Under the pieces are notes generated by a model. The model saw nothing but the letters and a program-made list of their open reading frames with translations, was not told where the DNA came from and did no database searches. Made by a program: the position numbers and the translations under genes. From the NCBI GenBank assembly GCA_964571695.1, contig CAZNDG010000010.1, forward strand, positions 1 to 64,000: a stretch of 64,000 nt of DNA. Direction: 5' to 3'. This DNA comes from UBA8958 sp964571695. Lineage in GTDB: Bacteria; Desulfobacterota; Syntrophia; Syntrophales; UBA8958. This document shows, piece after piece, positions 28,857-37,481 of the stretch. Position 1 is the first letter of the stretch. Every line of letters begins with the position of its first letter.

Positions 28857-29698
28857 GGTCTGATCCTCGCCGTGGGATTGCCGAGGCTGCCGTTAATCAC
28901 CAGGGATATCTTCTTGCCCTGCTGGCCGGGAATCTCTATGGCGGCCAGGAGTTCCATCGGGCTGTTTTCCAGATCCGCGCCGTTCAGGGCGATATCACCG
29001 TTCAGTTCGGCCCGGAACTTATCGCCGGTAAGTTTCATCCTGACGATCTTCAACGTCCCGTTCTGCAATGTCATCTCGCCGTCGATGCGGCTGTAATCCA
29101 GTTTGTCGATCCCCATGACCGGCGTCATCAGGGCGTAGGAACCGTTGGTGGCCAGGATCGTCAACCGGCCGTTCGCGGCGGCCGGGTTGTTCACACTGCC
29201 GTTGAAGTTCAGCGTACCTTTGAGACGGCCGGAAACCAACCGGTTAAGGCGCTCCCGGAGATAGCCGATCTTTTCCATGTTCAGGTTGTTGAATCGCAAT
29301 TCCCCCTGCAGGACGCCCTTGGAAAACGTCTGCTCCGTCGCCAGGAGGTGACCGTTCATGGCGCCTCCATATGTGGCGGCGTTTACGAGGACCTGCATCT
29401 TTCCCTGAAATATCGCCAGATAATCAGGTTTCAGATCGATGTAATCGGCATGCAACGTGGCCTGGGGGCTTTCCCGGAATCCCAGGGTCACATTCCGGAT
29501 CTTCATGCCGGGGGGCAGGGTCGGGTTGACCGCATCGATATTCAGCAGGGCCTCGGGATGTTTAGCCGCCACGGTGGAAATCAGATAGCCGGCGATCATC
29601 TCCCCGGGAAAGCGGAGGTAGAGCACCACCACCAGAATCGTCACGCCGGCCAGGATGTACCCGAACAGCGATTTGCTGAATTTGATCTTTATTTTCAT
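28853..29698 (-). CDS. gspN: Type II secretion protein GspN
   Basis: 281 residues from the ATG opening MKIKIKFSKSLFGYILAG; 19 further codons upstream lack support and overlap gspM. One membrane helix (about 10-30) and a periplasmic beta-rich domain related to AsmA/LptD-like folds (NVTLGFRES, GALRGTLNF-type strands, MTLQNGTLKIVRMKLTGDKF, ending VINGSLGNPTARIRP). This is the delta-proteobacterial form of GspN. Located between gspM (4 bp away) and gspC (4-bp overlap). Confidence 0.85.
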   Translation of the reverse strand: MKIKIKFSKSLFGYILAGVTILVVVLYLRFPGEMIAGYLISTVAAKHPEALLNIDAVNPTLPPGMKIRNVTLGFRESPQATLHADYIDLKPDYLAIFQGKMQVLVNAATYGGAMNGHLLATEQTFSKGVLQGELRFNNLNMEKIGYLRERLNRLVSGRLKGTLNFNGSVNNPAAANGRLTILATNGSYALMTPVMGIDKLDYSRIDGEMTLQNGTLKIVRMKLTGDKFRAELNGDIALNGADLENSPMELLAAIEIPGQQGKKISLVINGSLGNPTARIRP

Positions 29699-29702
29699 GG
29701 CA

Positions 29703-30257
29703 TTATCGCTTGTCCCTCTTTGCCTGCTGATAGGTGGCCACCAGAAGCGTAGCATTGAGATACTCCGGCGCCTCTTTCATCTTTGCGATGGCCAGTCGTT
29801 TGACCCGGATGTACTCCTGGGGCTGCTCCAGCAGATAGAGGTAATTAGCCAGTTGTTTCAAGGTGATCTTCTCCAGTTTCATCTCCACGGCGACCTCTTC
29901 GTAATTCTCCGTCGCCAGCCCCTGGGAGGGATTCATGGCCTTGATGTGGGGTTTCACCCCCCCTTCCCCCGCCTTGCCGTCGAGAAAGGCAAAGAGGGAG
30001 AAATCAGCGGGCCGGCGGGAAATCACGGCCCGGACCTCGTCGATGCGCCGCTTCTGGTTCGCGTAGTCCCGGCCGAGGACCGCCACCTCCTTGAGGATCT
30101 TCTCGTTGTTTTTTATGGCGTTTTTCAGCCGGTTTTTTTCCGCGAAAAAAGGCAGCAGGACGAACTGGAAAAGCAACAGGCAGACCACCGCCGCCGTTCC
30201 CGCCCCCACGTAGATCCGCTGGGTTCTCGTCATGTTTTCCCAGATGGTCTTGATCAT
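29703..30257 (-). CDS. gspM: Type II secretion protein GspM
   Basis: 184 residues: short cytoplasmic start, one membrane helix (about 16-38, GAGTAAVVCLLLFQFVLLPF), a periplasmic coiled-coil (about 40-80) and a small ferredoxin-like domain (YEEVAVEMKLEKITLKQLAN, YIRVKRLAIAKMK). Partners GspL in the inner-membrane platform. Its start overlaps the gspL stop by 4 bp. Confidence 0.9.
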   Translation of the reverse strand: MIKTIWENMTRTQRIYVGAGTAAVVCLLLFQFVLLPFFAEKNRLKNAIKNNEKILKEVAVLGRDYANQKRRIDEVRAVISRRPADFSLFAFLDGKAGEGGVKPHIKAMNPSQGLATENYEEVAVEMKLEKITLKQLANYLYLLEQPQEYIRVKRLAIAKMKEAPEYLNATLLVATYQQAKRDKR

Positions 30258-31732
30258 TTCGTCGTCAGCCTCAACTCGAACTCCACCTTCTCCCCCTGTT
30301 TCATCAGGTTGGTGGCGCCGATGTCAACGGATTTGATGAGCTTCGCTTTTCCCAAATCGTTCCGTACCGCCTGGACGGCGTCGAAATTCTTCGCCTCCCC
30401 TTTCAGGACGACGGTATCCCTCTCCATGGCCATGGCGGTCACGAGGACCTCCGTAGCCGGGGGAATGCTGGCCGAGATGTCTTTGAGGACATCCAGGGCG
30501 GCGGCCCGGGGGACATTGTCCGTCCCCAGGAGAGATTTTTTCGATTCGGCGATCTGGGCCCGCATCTGGGCGACCGGGTCCACGATCCTAACGGTCTCGG
30601 GGCTGTACTGCCGGTAAAGGTTGTTGATCTGTTTTTTCAACTGGTTGAGGCGCAGTTTGGTGTCGTAATAATCGAGAAAGGAATCCGCCCCGGCCAGCAG
30701 CAGGACAATTCCCAGGGCGGCGGCAAGATAGGGGAGATTCCTTTTGAAGGGCCGATACCCCGCCTCCTCGCGCCGCCGGCGTTTGCGGAAGTCAAAACCG
30801 GCCTCCTTTTTGAAGGGCCGGACCGCCAGCGCCAGCGCCTGATTCATGAGGAGGGGCCGCCATTGCTTTTTCGCCGCCTCGCTGAAGGATATGCCGGCTA
30901 CAGCCGCCATGTCCACCCGCTCCACCGGCGCGGAGAAATACTTCGCCAGGACGTTGTCGAGCCGCCGATCCGCGCTGCCTCCCCCGGTAAGATAGATCCG
31001 GAACGGATTGCCCTCCGCAAACCCCCGCCACTTGAGAAAATCCACGGTATTGCGAAGTTCCCGGCAGAAGGCGTGAATCGGACCCTCATCCGGAGGAGGC
31101 GGCGGCGATCCGTCCGCCGTTGCGCCGCCGTAGTCCGAGCCGAAGGGATAGTCCCGGATCTGGAAGAGGCAGCGGTCCTTTACGAACAGGACGACGGTAT
31201 GACGGGCGCCGACATCCACGAGGAGATCGAATCCCGCCGGCGCCTGCCGGGAGAGAAAGGCGGCCGTCAGGGGTACGGCCTCCACGTCCAGGGCGGTGAT
31301 GCCGCGGACATGCTCCGCAAGGAGATCCATCCGGGCCTGAACCGTCTCTCTTGGGGCCGCCGCGGCCAGAACCCGCGCCTCGCCCGCGGTATTGGCCAGC
31401 ATATAATCGACCAGCGCCGTCTCGATGGGCATGGGCAGCAGCGGCTCGATCTCGAACGTCATCGCCTGGCGGATCTTTTTCTTGTCCCGGAAGGGAAAGC
31501 CCAGGTCCCGAAAAGAAAATTCCCGGGCCGGCAGGGCCGTGATGCAGGACAGATTGCGGAGGGCTTCATGCTCGGCGAACATGGCCGCGACGGCCGCCGC
31601 CGGTTCCTCCTCGGCGTTGCGCTCCCGGACGGCGCAATACTCCACCTGCGTTCCGCCCCGGATCATCCGGGTAACCACCACGGCCTTGATGCATCTGTCC
31701 CCGATATCCAGGCCCAGAATCCTCTCCGCCAT
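30254..31732 (-). CDS. gspL: Type II secretion platform protein GspL (PilM/actin-like)
   Basis: 492 residues. Start at ATG 31732, sharing one base with the gspK stop (TGATG) and preceded by GGAAGG; five more codons upstream are possible but lie within gspK. A cytoplasmic actin-like domain (about 1-325) starts ILGLDIGDRCIKAVVV and contains LLVDVGARHTVVLFV and IYLTGGGS. One membrane helix (about 340-360) and a periplasmic PilN-like domain follow. It recruits GspE to the membrane in other systems. Confidence 0.92.
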   Translation of the reverse strand: MAERILGLDIGDRCIKAVVVTRMIRGGTQVEYCAVRERNAEEEPAAAVAAMFAEHEALRNLSCITALPAREFSFRDLGFPFRDKKKIRQAMTFEIEPLLPMPIETALVDYMLANTAGEARVLAAAAPRETVQARMDLLAEHVRGITALDVEAVPLTAAFLSRQAPAGFDLLVDVGARHTVVLFVKDRCLFQIRDYPFGSDYGGATADGSPPPPPDEGPIHAFCRELRNTVDFLKWRGFAEGNPFRIYLTGGGSADRRLDNVLAKYFSAPVERVDMAAVAGISFSEAAKKQWRPLLMNQALALAVRPFKKEAGFDFRKRRRREEAGYRPFKRNLPYLAAALGIVLLLAGADSFLDYYDTKLRLNQLKKQINNLYRQYSPETVRIVDPVAQMRAQIAESKKSLLGTDNVPRAAALDVLKDISASIPPATEVLVTAMAMERDTVVLKGEAKNFDAVQAVRNDLGKAKLIKSVDIGATNLMKQGEKVEFELRLTTK

Positions 31733-32697
31733 CAGCCGGCCTTCCAACTTAATATTTTCATTGTCTTTTTATCCTGACTCCTCATCACGGCGCCCTGGAC
31801 CGACCGGGTCATGCTTTCCGCCACCCCCGTGGAGACGATGCGGAAATGACTGCTCTGAACGGTTATCAACTGGGCGCCGATATCCACCCCGGCGGCCGCC
31901 TTTCGATACCAGTCCAGGCCGGACAGATCCTCGCCCACTTTTCGCCGGTATTCGTCGATCTGTTCCGCCGCCTCGGAGGTCATGGTCAGCGAAAGGGCCC
32001 GCAGGACCGGCAGGGGCGCCGTATTGATGTTGATCCGTCCATCGCCATATACCGTCAACAGGTGTTTCAGCCCCGGTCTGTTCCCGGTTCCATGGTACAA
32101 TTCCGGGGTAATTCCCCTTATCATCATCAATTCGTCAATGCAATCAAGAGGTCCGTTCTTGGCGGCGTAAGGCTTTGCCAAACCGGCGTAATACCCGTTC
32201 TCCGCCCCGCCGCCGGTAACCTCGTCATCCTTGTCCATCCAGTCTTTGAGGGCGTCGATGAGATCGTTCGCCTGCTGCTCCTCGAGGCCGAATTCCGGCT
32301 GCAGCAGGAGCCGCGCCAGCAGGTCCCTGATCCCCTGATTATAGCCGTTGCCGGCCAGAAGCTTGTTGATCTGGATCTTTCCCGATTCATCCTCGATGGT
32401 TACACGGAGGACGCCGGCGCCGAACAGGGAGGACGCCTTTTCGTCGATCTTGGCCTTAAGGGCCCAATCCTCGTTGAGGGCGTCGAAGTTGTTCCGGTCG
32501 TCCGCAAGGAGGGCCTGGCCGAGGTAAAATCCCGACTGGGCCACATAAAACAGCCGGATGCCGTCCCTGAGGTTGGCCGCGTCATATACTTCCGAGCGGG
32601 TGGCGCGGTTCAACTGAAGGGTGATCGCCACGATGACGCTGATCATCAGGATAACCACGATAAGGGCTATGCCCCGCTCAGATCTTCGGGTAACCAT
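31732..32697 (-). CDS. gspK: Type II secretion minor pseudopilin GspK
   Basis: 321 residues. Prepilin N-terminus RSERG|IALIVVILMISVI; it lacks Glu at position +5, the hallmark of GspK at the pilus tip. A large globular helical domain follows (GSYNQ-type IQINKLLAGNGYNQGIRDLL, YGDGRININTAPLPVLRALS). Start overlaps the gspJ end by 20 bp. Confidence 0.95.
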   Translation of the reverse strand: MVTRRSERGIALIVVILMISVIVAITLQLNRATRSEVYDAANLRDGIRLFYVAQSGFYLGQALLADDRNNFDALNEDWALKAKIDEKASSLFGAGVLRVTIEDESGKIQINKLLAGNGYNQGIRDLLARLLLQPEFGLEEQQANDLIDALKDWMDKDDEVTGGGAENGYYAGLAKPYAAKNGPLDCIDELMMIRGITPELYHGTGNRPGLKHLLTVYGDGRININTAPLPVLRALSLTMTSEAAEQIDEYRRKVGEDLSGLDWYRKAAAGVDIGAQLITVQSSHFRIVSTGVAESMTRSVQGAVMRSQDKKTMKILSWKAG

Positions 32698-33466
32698 CGG
32701 GGTCCATCCTGTTCAAGGGGAGATGGAAACGGGTCGAAAACCGGTAGGGCCGCTCGCGGTCCCGGGGATTCACCAGGTCCAGCCTGATCTCCACGACGGC
32801 CGGCGCCCTTTTTTTCTGCACCTCCGCATCGGCGCCGGAATCCCATGTTTCATATTCTTTGCCGCTGGGATCATAGAGCTTCCAGGTGAAGGCCTGGATA
32901 TGTTCGCAGAGCGCATAGCCCTGGGGGGCGGCAGCGGCATCCCGGGGGCGGTTGTCGAAGATTGCATCCACCCTCACCAAACGATAGGCAGGTTGCCCTT
33001 CCCCGACGCCCCTGCCGGGATCCCCGGGGTCCTTGTCCTCCTCCACAAGATAACGGATGGCGGCGATGCCTCCCTGGGGTTCGTCCGCGTCGAAGACGAT
33101 ATGGGCCGCCGACAGGAAGGCCACATCCATGAAATCGCCGCTGGTCAGATCCTGTTTTTTGGCGACGAACATGAACTCCCCCTTATAGGAACTCAGGGCG
33201 CCCAGGTCCTGCTGGATGCGGCTCATGACCGCCCGGGCGGACTCATAAACCTCGCCTTCGTATTCCGTCTCGTCTATGAGCCGGAAGGAGCCCCGGTAGG
33301 CGGTGTAGATGGTGGAGGTCACCACGGTCAAGATGAAGACGGCGATCAGAAGTTCGATGAGGGTAAAACCGGCCGCGCGTTCCCCATGCAACCGGAATGG
33401 GAACGGCCGCGCTGATCCATCTCCTCCGGGGGCATAAAATCCTTGTCGCTTATGATCGGCAGGCAT
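32678..33466 (-). CDS. gspJ: Type II secretion minor pseudopilin GspJ
   Basis: 262 residues. The prepilin motif GERAAG|FTLIELLIAVFILTV begins at about residue 33, an unusually long leader; a nearer start (TTG just before the motif) is possible. The rest is a beta-rich pseudopilin body (ESARAVMSRIQQDLGAL, VNPRDRERPYRFSTRFHLPL). It begins 5 bp after gspI. Confidence 0.92.
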   Translation of the reverse strand: MPADHKRQGFYAPGGDGSARPFPFRLHGERAAGFTLIELLIAVFILTVVTSTIYTAYRGSFRLIDETEYEGEVYESARAVMSRIQQDLGALSSYKGEFMFVAKKQDLTSGDFMDVAFLSAAHIVFDADEPQGGIAAIRYLVEEDKDPGDPGRGVGEGQPAYRLVRVDAIFDNRPRDAAAAPQGYALCEHIQAFTWKLYDPSGKEYETWDSGADAEVQKKRAPAVVEIRLDLVNPRDRERPYRFSTRFHLPLNRMDPDGYPKI

Positions 33467-33471
33467 ATGCT

Positions 33472-33882
33472 TCAGTTGGCGGCAAGCTTGTACAGGACAA
33501 TTTCGTAGGTGTTGTTTGCGGTCAGTTTATTGTTGGTGACAATCAGTTTGACCTTCTTTAGATATTCCAACTCGCCGTCTTCAACCTCCAGACGCCATTC
33601 ATAATCCGGGAAATCCGTTCCAAAATCGCCGTTTTCGGTGGAGACGTCCTTGCCGGCCCGGGAGTCCACCTCCGCCATCTTCCCCTGGCCGAGCAGCGCG
33701 GCGGTGGTCAAAAAACGCGCATTGGCGGCCATGGACACGCTCTGGGACTGGGAACGGTAAACCGCCGTGAGGGCAATGGCCAGAATAGCAATGGCGATCA
33801 TGACCTCCATGAGGGTGAAACCGCCTTCCCTCATCGGTCCTCCCGGCGCCGAAAGCGGCGTTCGTCCGCCTTTTTTCATCAA
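33472..33882 (-). CDS. gspI: Type II secretion minor pseudopilin GspI
   Basis: 136 residues with prepilin motif MREGG|FTLMEVMIAIAILAIAL at about residue 21 and the GspI-type AANARFLTTAALLGQGKMAE helix. Leader longer than usual; an internal ATG just before the motif is an alternative start. It overlaps the aspartic-protease gene by 4 bp. Confidence 0.93.
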   Translation of the reverse strand: MMKKGGRTPLSAPGGPMREGGFTLMEVMIAIAILAIALTAVYRSQSQSVSMAANARFLTTAALLGQGKMAEVDSRAGKDVSTENGDFGTDFPDYEWRLEVEDGELEYLKKVKLIVTNNKLTANNTYEIVLYKLAAN

Positions 33883-34514
33883 TGCTCCTTAAGGACGATC
33901 AAGCGGTTCCGGTAATCGATGGTCATCTTGAAATTCCCCAGAAAGCTCAAACCCAAAAGACCGTCAAATCCTTCAAATACTTCCTTTTTCGGGCTTATGG
34001 CCGCCGGCACCGACCGGCGCACCGCATCGCCCACCTCCACCCGGTCGATCGTCACGGCCCGCCCTTCCACCTCGCCGCCCGCCGTCTTCAGGAGGGCCCG
34101 CCGCCGGCTGTCGCCTTCGCCCCCGAGCCGCATCCGCCCGGCCAGGACGTCGGAAATGAGGATGACGCTGGCCCCGGTATCCAGGACCATCTTCGCCCGG
34201 ATATGGCCGTTGAAGAGCACATCCACGAGCATAATCCCGCCGGCCGAGCTTTCGAACGGGATGAGGTATTCCGCTGCCGTCCGGTCGGCGGGGGCGGAAG
34301 AATCGGCCGGGTCGGACGGCGACGCCATAACCTTGATCTTTCCCTGATAGGCCGGCGGCACCTCTTCCAACCGGTTCGACGCATGGAAGATGCCGTTTTC
34401 ATCCACCCAGGAGTAGATGTCGGCCCCCGCATCGGGTACGAGAAAAATCATCAACACCAGCGGCAGTAAGCAGCCACGGAGCAATCTGCTTCTCCATCCG
34501 GTCTTTTCTTTCAT
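33879..34514 (-). CDS. Periplasmic retropepsin-like aspartic protease with DUF4124 domain
   Basis: 211 residues from ATG 34514 (AAGGTGAAAAA upstream). Signal or anchor segment (LLRGCLLPLVLMIFLVPDAGA), a DUF4124 domain (ADIYSWVDENGIFHASNRLEEVP) and a clan AA single-domain protease: catalytic motif VLDTGASVILISD, flap region, and the second hallmark GLLGLSFLGNFKMTID. Such enzymes act as homodimers. Encoded inside the gsp operon immediately before gspI, so it may process pseudopilins or T2SS cargo; that is inference. Confidence 0.85.
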   Translation of the reverse strand: MKEKTGWRSRLLRGCLLPLVLMIFLVPDAGADIYSWVDENGIFHASNRLEEVPPAYQGKIKVMASPSDPADSSAPADRTAAEYLIPFESSAGGIMLVDVLFNGHIRAKMVLDTGASVILISDVLAGRMRLGGEGDSRRRALLKTAGGEVEGRAVTIDRVEVGDAVRRSVPAAISPKKEVFEGFDGLLGLSFLGNFKMTIDYRNRLIVLKEH

Positions 34515-34580
34515 TTTTTCACCTTGCACCCCTCCCCCATAAAGGCCGGCCGTCACGGGGGTGTTCCCCGGAAACGCTCA

Positions 34581-36518
34581 TTAACGTAATTCCGCCGCCT
34601 TTTGCAGGATAAAGATCGTCTCCACGGCGCCGATCTTCCCGTCGCCGTCCATATCCGCCCAGGCGGGTGCCATACCGGAGGGAAAGTCCGGCCGCATATC
34701 CGCCGTAATCTGGAGCGCCCCGACGGCGTCGTCCAGCAGCACCCGGCCGTCGCCGTTGACATCCCCCGGCAGGAGGGCCGCCCGGACCGCCGCATAGGCG
34801 TTCAGCCGCCCTCCGGAGGCAACCTTGCCGGCCAGTTGGGGAAGGCTGTCCACCGTATCGAGGAGAGCCGCCCGAACCTGCCGGTAATCCCAGCCGGCGT
34901 TGGCGGCCATCACCAGGGCCGCCGCCCCTGCGACATGGGGCGCCGCCATGGAGGTTCCACTTTTGTAACAGTAGCCGCCCTCGCTGCTCCCGGTATGGCA
35001 GGTGCTGAAAACACTTCCTCCCGGGGCCGCCAAATCGACGGACGCGGCGCCGTAATTGGAGCCGGCGGCGAGGTTGTCGCTGCCGTCGGTCCAGGCCACG
35101 GAGATGATGTTGTCCAAGTCGTAATAGGCCGGATAGGTCTTGACGGGATCCGTATCGACATTCTTGCCGTTGTTGCCGGCGGCGCAGACCGCAAGGATGC
35201 CCTGTTCCCTCAGGCGGACAAAGGCCTGATATTCAATGGGATCATAGGTCTCCCCCCCGAAGCTGCAGTTGACGATCCGGGCGCCCCGGGCGATGGCATA
35301 ATCCACGGCCGCCACGATGTCCGCCTCCAGCATCTCGACGTCGGCATCGGATTGAACCTTGAGGGCCATGATCCTGCTCCGCCAGGCGGTCCCGGCAATC
35401 CCCAGGGCGTTGTCCGTAACCGCCGCGATGATTCCCGCCACGTGGGTTCCGTGACTGTCGGGATTCGGCTTTTGCGGAGTGGGATAGGGCTTCGGATCGT
35501 TGTCGCCGTCGGCGAAATCCCATCCCCGGACATCATCGACATAGGAATTCCCCTCGTCGTCTATCCTATTGTCCGGTATCTCCCAGGCATTGATCCAGAT
35601 ATTTTCCCCCAGATCGGGATGGGTGTAATCCACCCCCGTATCGATCACCGCCACCTCGGGCCGTCCCAGATTGATATCCCAGGCCTGGGGCATAGATATC
35701 TTCTGTAAATTCCACTGCTTGCCAGGATATTCCGGGTCGTTGGGCATCCGGAGGGGATAACGGAGGGCGTGCCGCTCCGCCAGTTCGACCAGGGGCGACT
35801 CCCGGTAGAGCGCCGCCGCCGCCGGTTCCGAAATGCCGTCCCGGACGCGCAGGCGCTGGAGGAGGCCGCCCCGATAGGAGGAAATGACCATACTGCCCAG
35901 GGTGCGGTGCAGGGCCGCAATCCCATCTCCATCCACCCCGGGCCGGAACTGGATCAGAATCTCCCGGGACTTGTACAGGGGCCGTCCCTGGGTATCCCGG
36001 GGCTCTTCACGGCCGACAGGATTCCCCCTGTCCGGTGACGCCGCTACGGTTTTTTTACGTTCCGTACCGGCCGCCGCCTCTGACAACACCGCCGAAACGC
36101 CCGGATCGGAAAGCGTCGTGCCTGTCCCCGGAGGTATCAGTCCGGCGCCCTCCCCGGCGATGCCGGCCACGGCGCCGGCGGCAACAATACGGAAGTCCTT
36201 CCTCTCTCCATTGTATTCATAAACGACCGCCCGATTCCCACAGACCGCCGCGAGGACCTCCTCCAGGGTCCGGTCCCGGAGACGGAGGGTTATCCGCTCG
36301 TTCAGACCAGGGCTTACGGCAATGGGTATCCCGGTCTTCTCCCCAACGGCCAGGAGCAGATCTTCAATGGCCACGTCCCGGACATCGAAGGAAAGCAGGC
36401 CGTCCCGGAATACAACGGCCGGCGGTTCCGCCGGCCCGGCGGTGGCGGCCCATACAAAGGTCGCGGCGACAACCGCCGCCACGGCGCCCATCCATCTTCC
36501 CTTTTTGCGGGCAAACAT
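34581..36518 (-). CDS. Secreted subtilase (S8) with STN-like N-terminus and C-terminal dockerin
   Basis: 645 residues. Signal peptide (AAVVAATFVWAATAGPA), then a secretin/TonB short N-terminal (STN)-like domain (about 33-105: LSFDVRDVAIEDLLLAVGEK). A propeptide of the fervidolysin type (ILIQFRPGVDGDGIAALH) leads into the S8 catalytic domain with Asp in VAVIDTGVDYTHPDL (about 290), His in SHGTHVAGIIAA (about 355) and Ser in SGTSMAAPHVAGAA (about 520); all three are present. The last 65 residues are a two-loop dockerin (GDVNGDGRVLLDDAVGALQ, DMDGDGKIGAVETIFILQK). Located inside the gsp locus, it is probably both cargo of the T2SS and a cohesin ligand. An STN domain on a protease is unusual. Confidence 0.9.
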   Translation of the reverse strand: MFARKKGRWMGAVAAVVAATFVWAATAGPAEPPAVVFRDGLLSFDVRDVAIEDLLLAVGEKTGIPIAVSPGLNERITLRLRDRTLEEVLAAVCGNRAVVYEYNGERKDFRIVAAGAVAGIAGEGAGLIPPGTGTTLSDPGVSAVLSEAAAGTERKKTVAASPDRGNPVGREEPRDTQGRPLYKSREILIQFRPGVDGDGIAALHRTLGSMVISSYRGGLLQRLRVRDGISEPAAAALYRESPLVELAERHALRYPLRMPNDPEYPGKQWNLQKISMPQAWDINLGRPEVAVIDTGVDYTHPDLGENIWINAWEIPDNRIDDEGNSYVDDVRGWDFADGDNDPKPYPTPQKPNPDSHGTHVAGIIAAVTDNALGIAGTAWRSRIMALKVQSDADVEMLEADIVAAVDYAIARGARIVNCSFGGETYDPIEYQAFVRLREQGILAVCAAGNNGKNVDTDPVKTYPAYYDLDNIISVAWTDGSDNLAAGSNYGAASVDLAAPGGSVFSTCHTGSSEGGYCYKSGTSMAAPHVAGAAALVMAANAGWDYRQVRAALLDTVDSLPQLAGKVASGGRLNAYAAVRAALLPGDVNGDGRVLLDDAVGALQITADMRPDFPSGMAPAWADMDGDGKIGAVETIFILQKAAELR

Positions 36519-36550
36519 ATAACGGTCTCGCTAATCACCATTAAGACGAA

Positions 36551-37456
36551 TCACTTGGCGGCGTCCCGTCCGCTCATGATCTTCACGTTATACTTATTCT
36601 TCAATCTTTCCATCTCTTTATCCATCGCCTCCTTGCGCCGGGCATTCTCGAGCTTGGCCCGGATCCGGGGGGTGGCTTCCTTGAGGTCCAATTGTTTTTC
36701 CGGTTTGGTATCTGTCACCTTGATGAGGTGAAACCCGAAGGCGGTCTTTACCGGCTGGCTGACCTCATCCCTTTTCATGCCGAAGGCGGCCTGGGAAAAT
36801 TCCGGGACCATCCGTTCCCGGGTGAAGAAACCCAGATCGCCCCCCCGGGTCTTGCTGCCCGGATCATCGGAGTATTTTTCCGCCAGTTTGGAGAAATCCC
36901 CGCCGGCCGCGATCTCCTTGCGGATGCTCTCCACCTTGGCCCTGGCGGCGGCAATCTCCTCCGGTTTGGCCTTCCCGTCCACCTTGATCAGGATATGCTG
37001 GGCCTTCACCTGGGCCGGGTTCACGAATTCCGCCTTATGGGCCTGATAATAATTCTCGATATCCTTGTCCGTCACCTGGGGGACCTTGGCAAGTTCCCGT
37101 TTCATGTATTCCTGGGCGAGAACGGAATTGGTCATGTCGTCGAGGCGCAAAACCACGGCCCGCTCCTTGTCCAGCTTCTGCGTCCGCGCCTCGGCGGCCA
37201 GGATCTGCATCTGAACCAGTCCATCGAGGAACTCCTGGCGTTGCTGGTCATTCTTGAAACGGTTCTGGTATTCCGGGGGCAGGGTGGCGATTCGGGAATC
37301 CAATTCCGCCTTGGTAATGACCTTTTTTCCCCATTTGGCCACAACATCCTTATCCTTGCCCGGCTGCTGTGCCCCCAACCCGGAGCCCGGCGCAACCAAA
37401 ATCAAAAACAGGACGACGAGAAACCATACCCCCCCTTTTTGCCGCTCTTTATTCAT
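36551..37456 (-). CDS. Periplasmic parvulin-type peptidyl-prolyl isomerase (PpiC/SurA-like)
   Basis: 301 residues. Signal peptide (FLVVLFLILVAPGSGLGA), SurA-like N-terminal helices (about 35-130) and a parvulin domain (about 150-245: VKAQHILIKVDG, FSKLAEKYSDDPGSKTRGGD, FFTRERMVPEFSQAAFGMK, FGFHLIKVTD). A helical tail ends the protein. Strong ribosome-binding site GAAAGGAGAAGG. A chaperone encoded within the T2SS locus suggests folding of its cargo or of outer-membrane parts. Confidence 0.93.
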   Translation of the reverse strand: MNKERQKGGVWFLVVLFLILVAPGSGLGAQQPGKDKDVVAKWGKKVITKAELDSRIATLPPEYQNRFKNDQQRQEFLDGLVQMQILAAEARTQKLDKERAVVLRLDDMTNSVLAQEYMKRELAKVPQVTDKDIENYYQAHKAEFVNPAQVKAQHILIKVDGKAKPEEIAAARAKVESIRKEIAAGGDFSKLAEKYSDDPGSKTRGGDLGFFTRERMVPEFSQAAFGMKRDEVSQPVKTAFGFHLIKVTDTKPEKQLDLKEATPRIRAKLENARRKEAMDKEMERLKNKYNVKIMSGRDAAK

Positions 37457-37481
37457 TTACCTTCTCCTTTCTATGCCGCGT

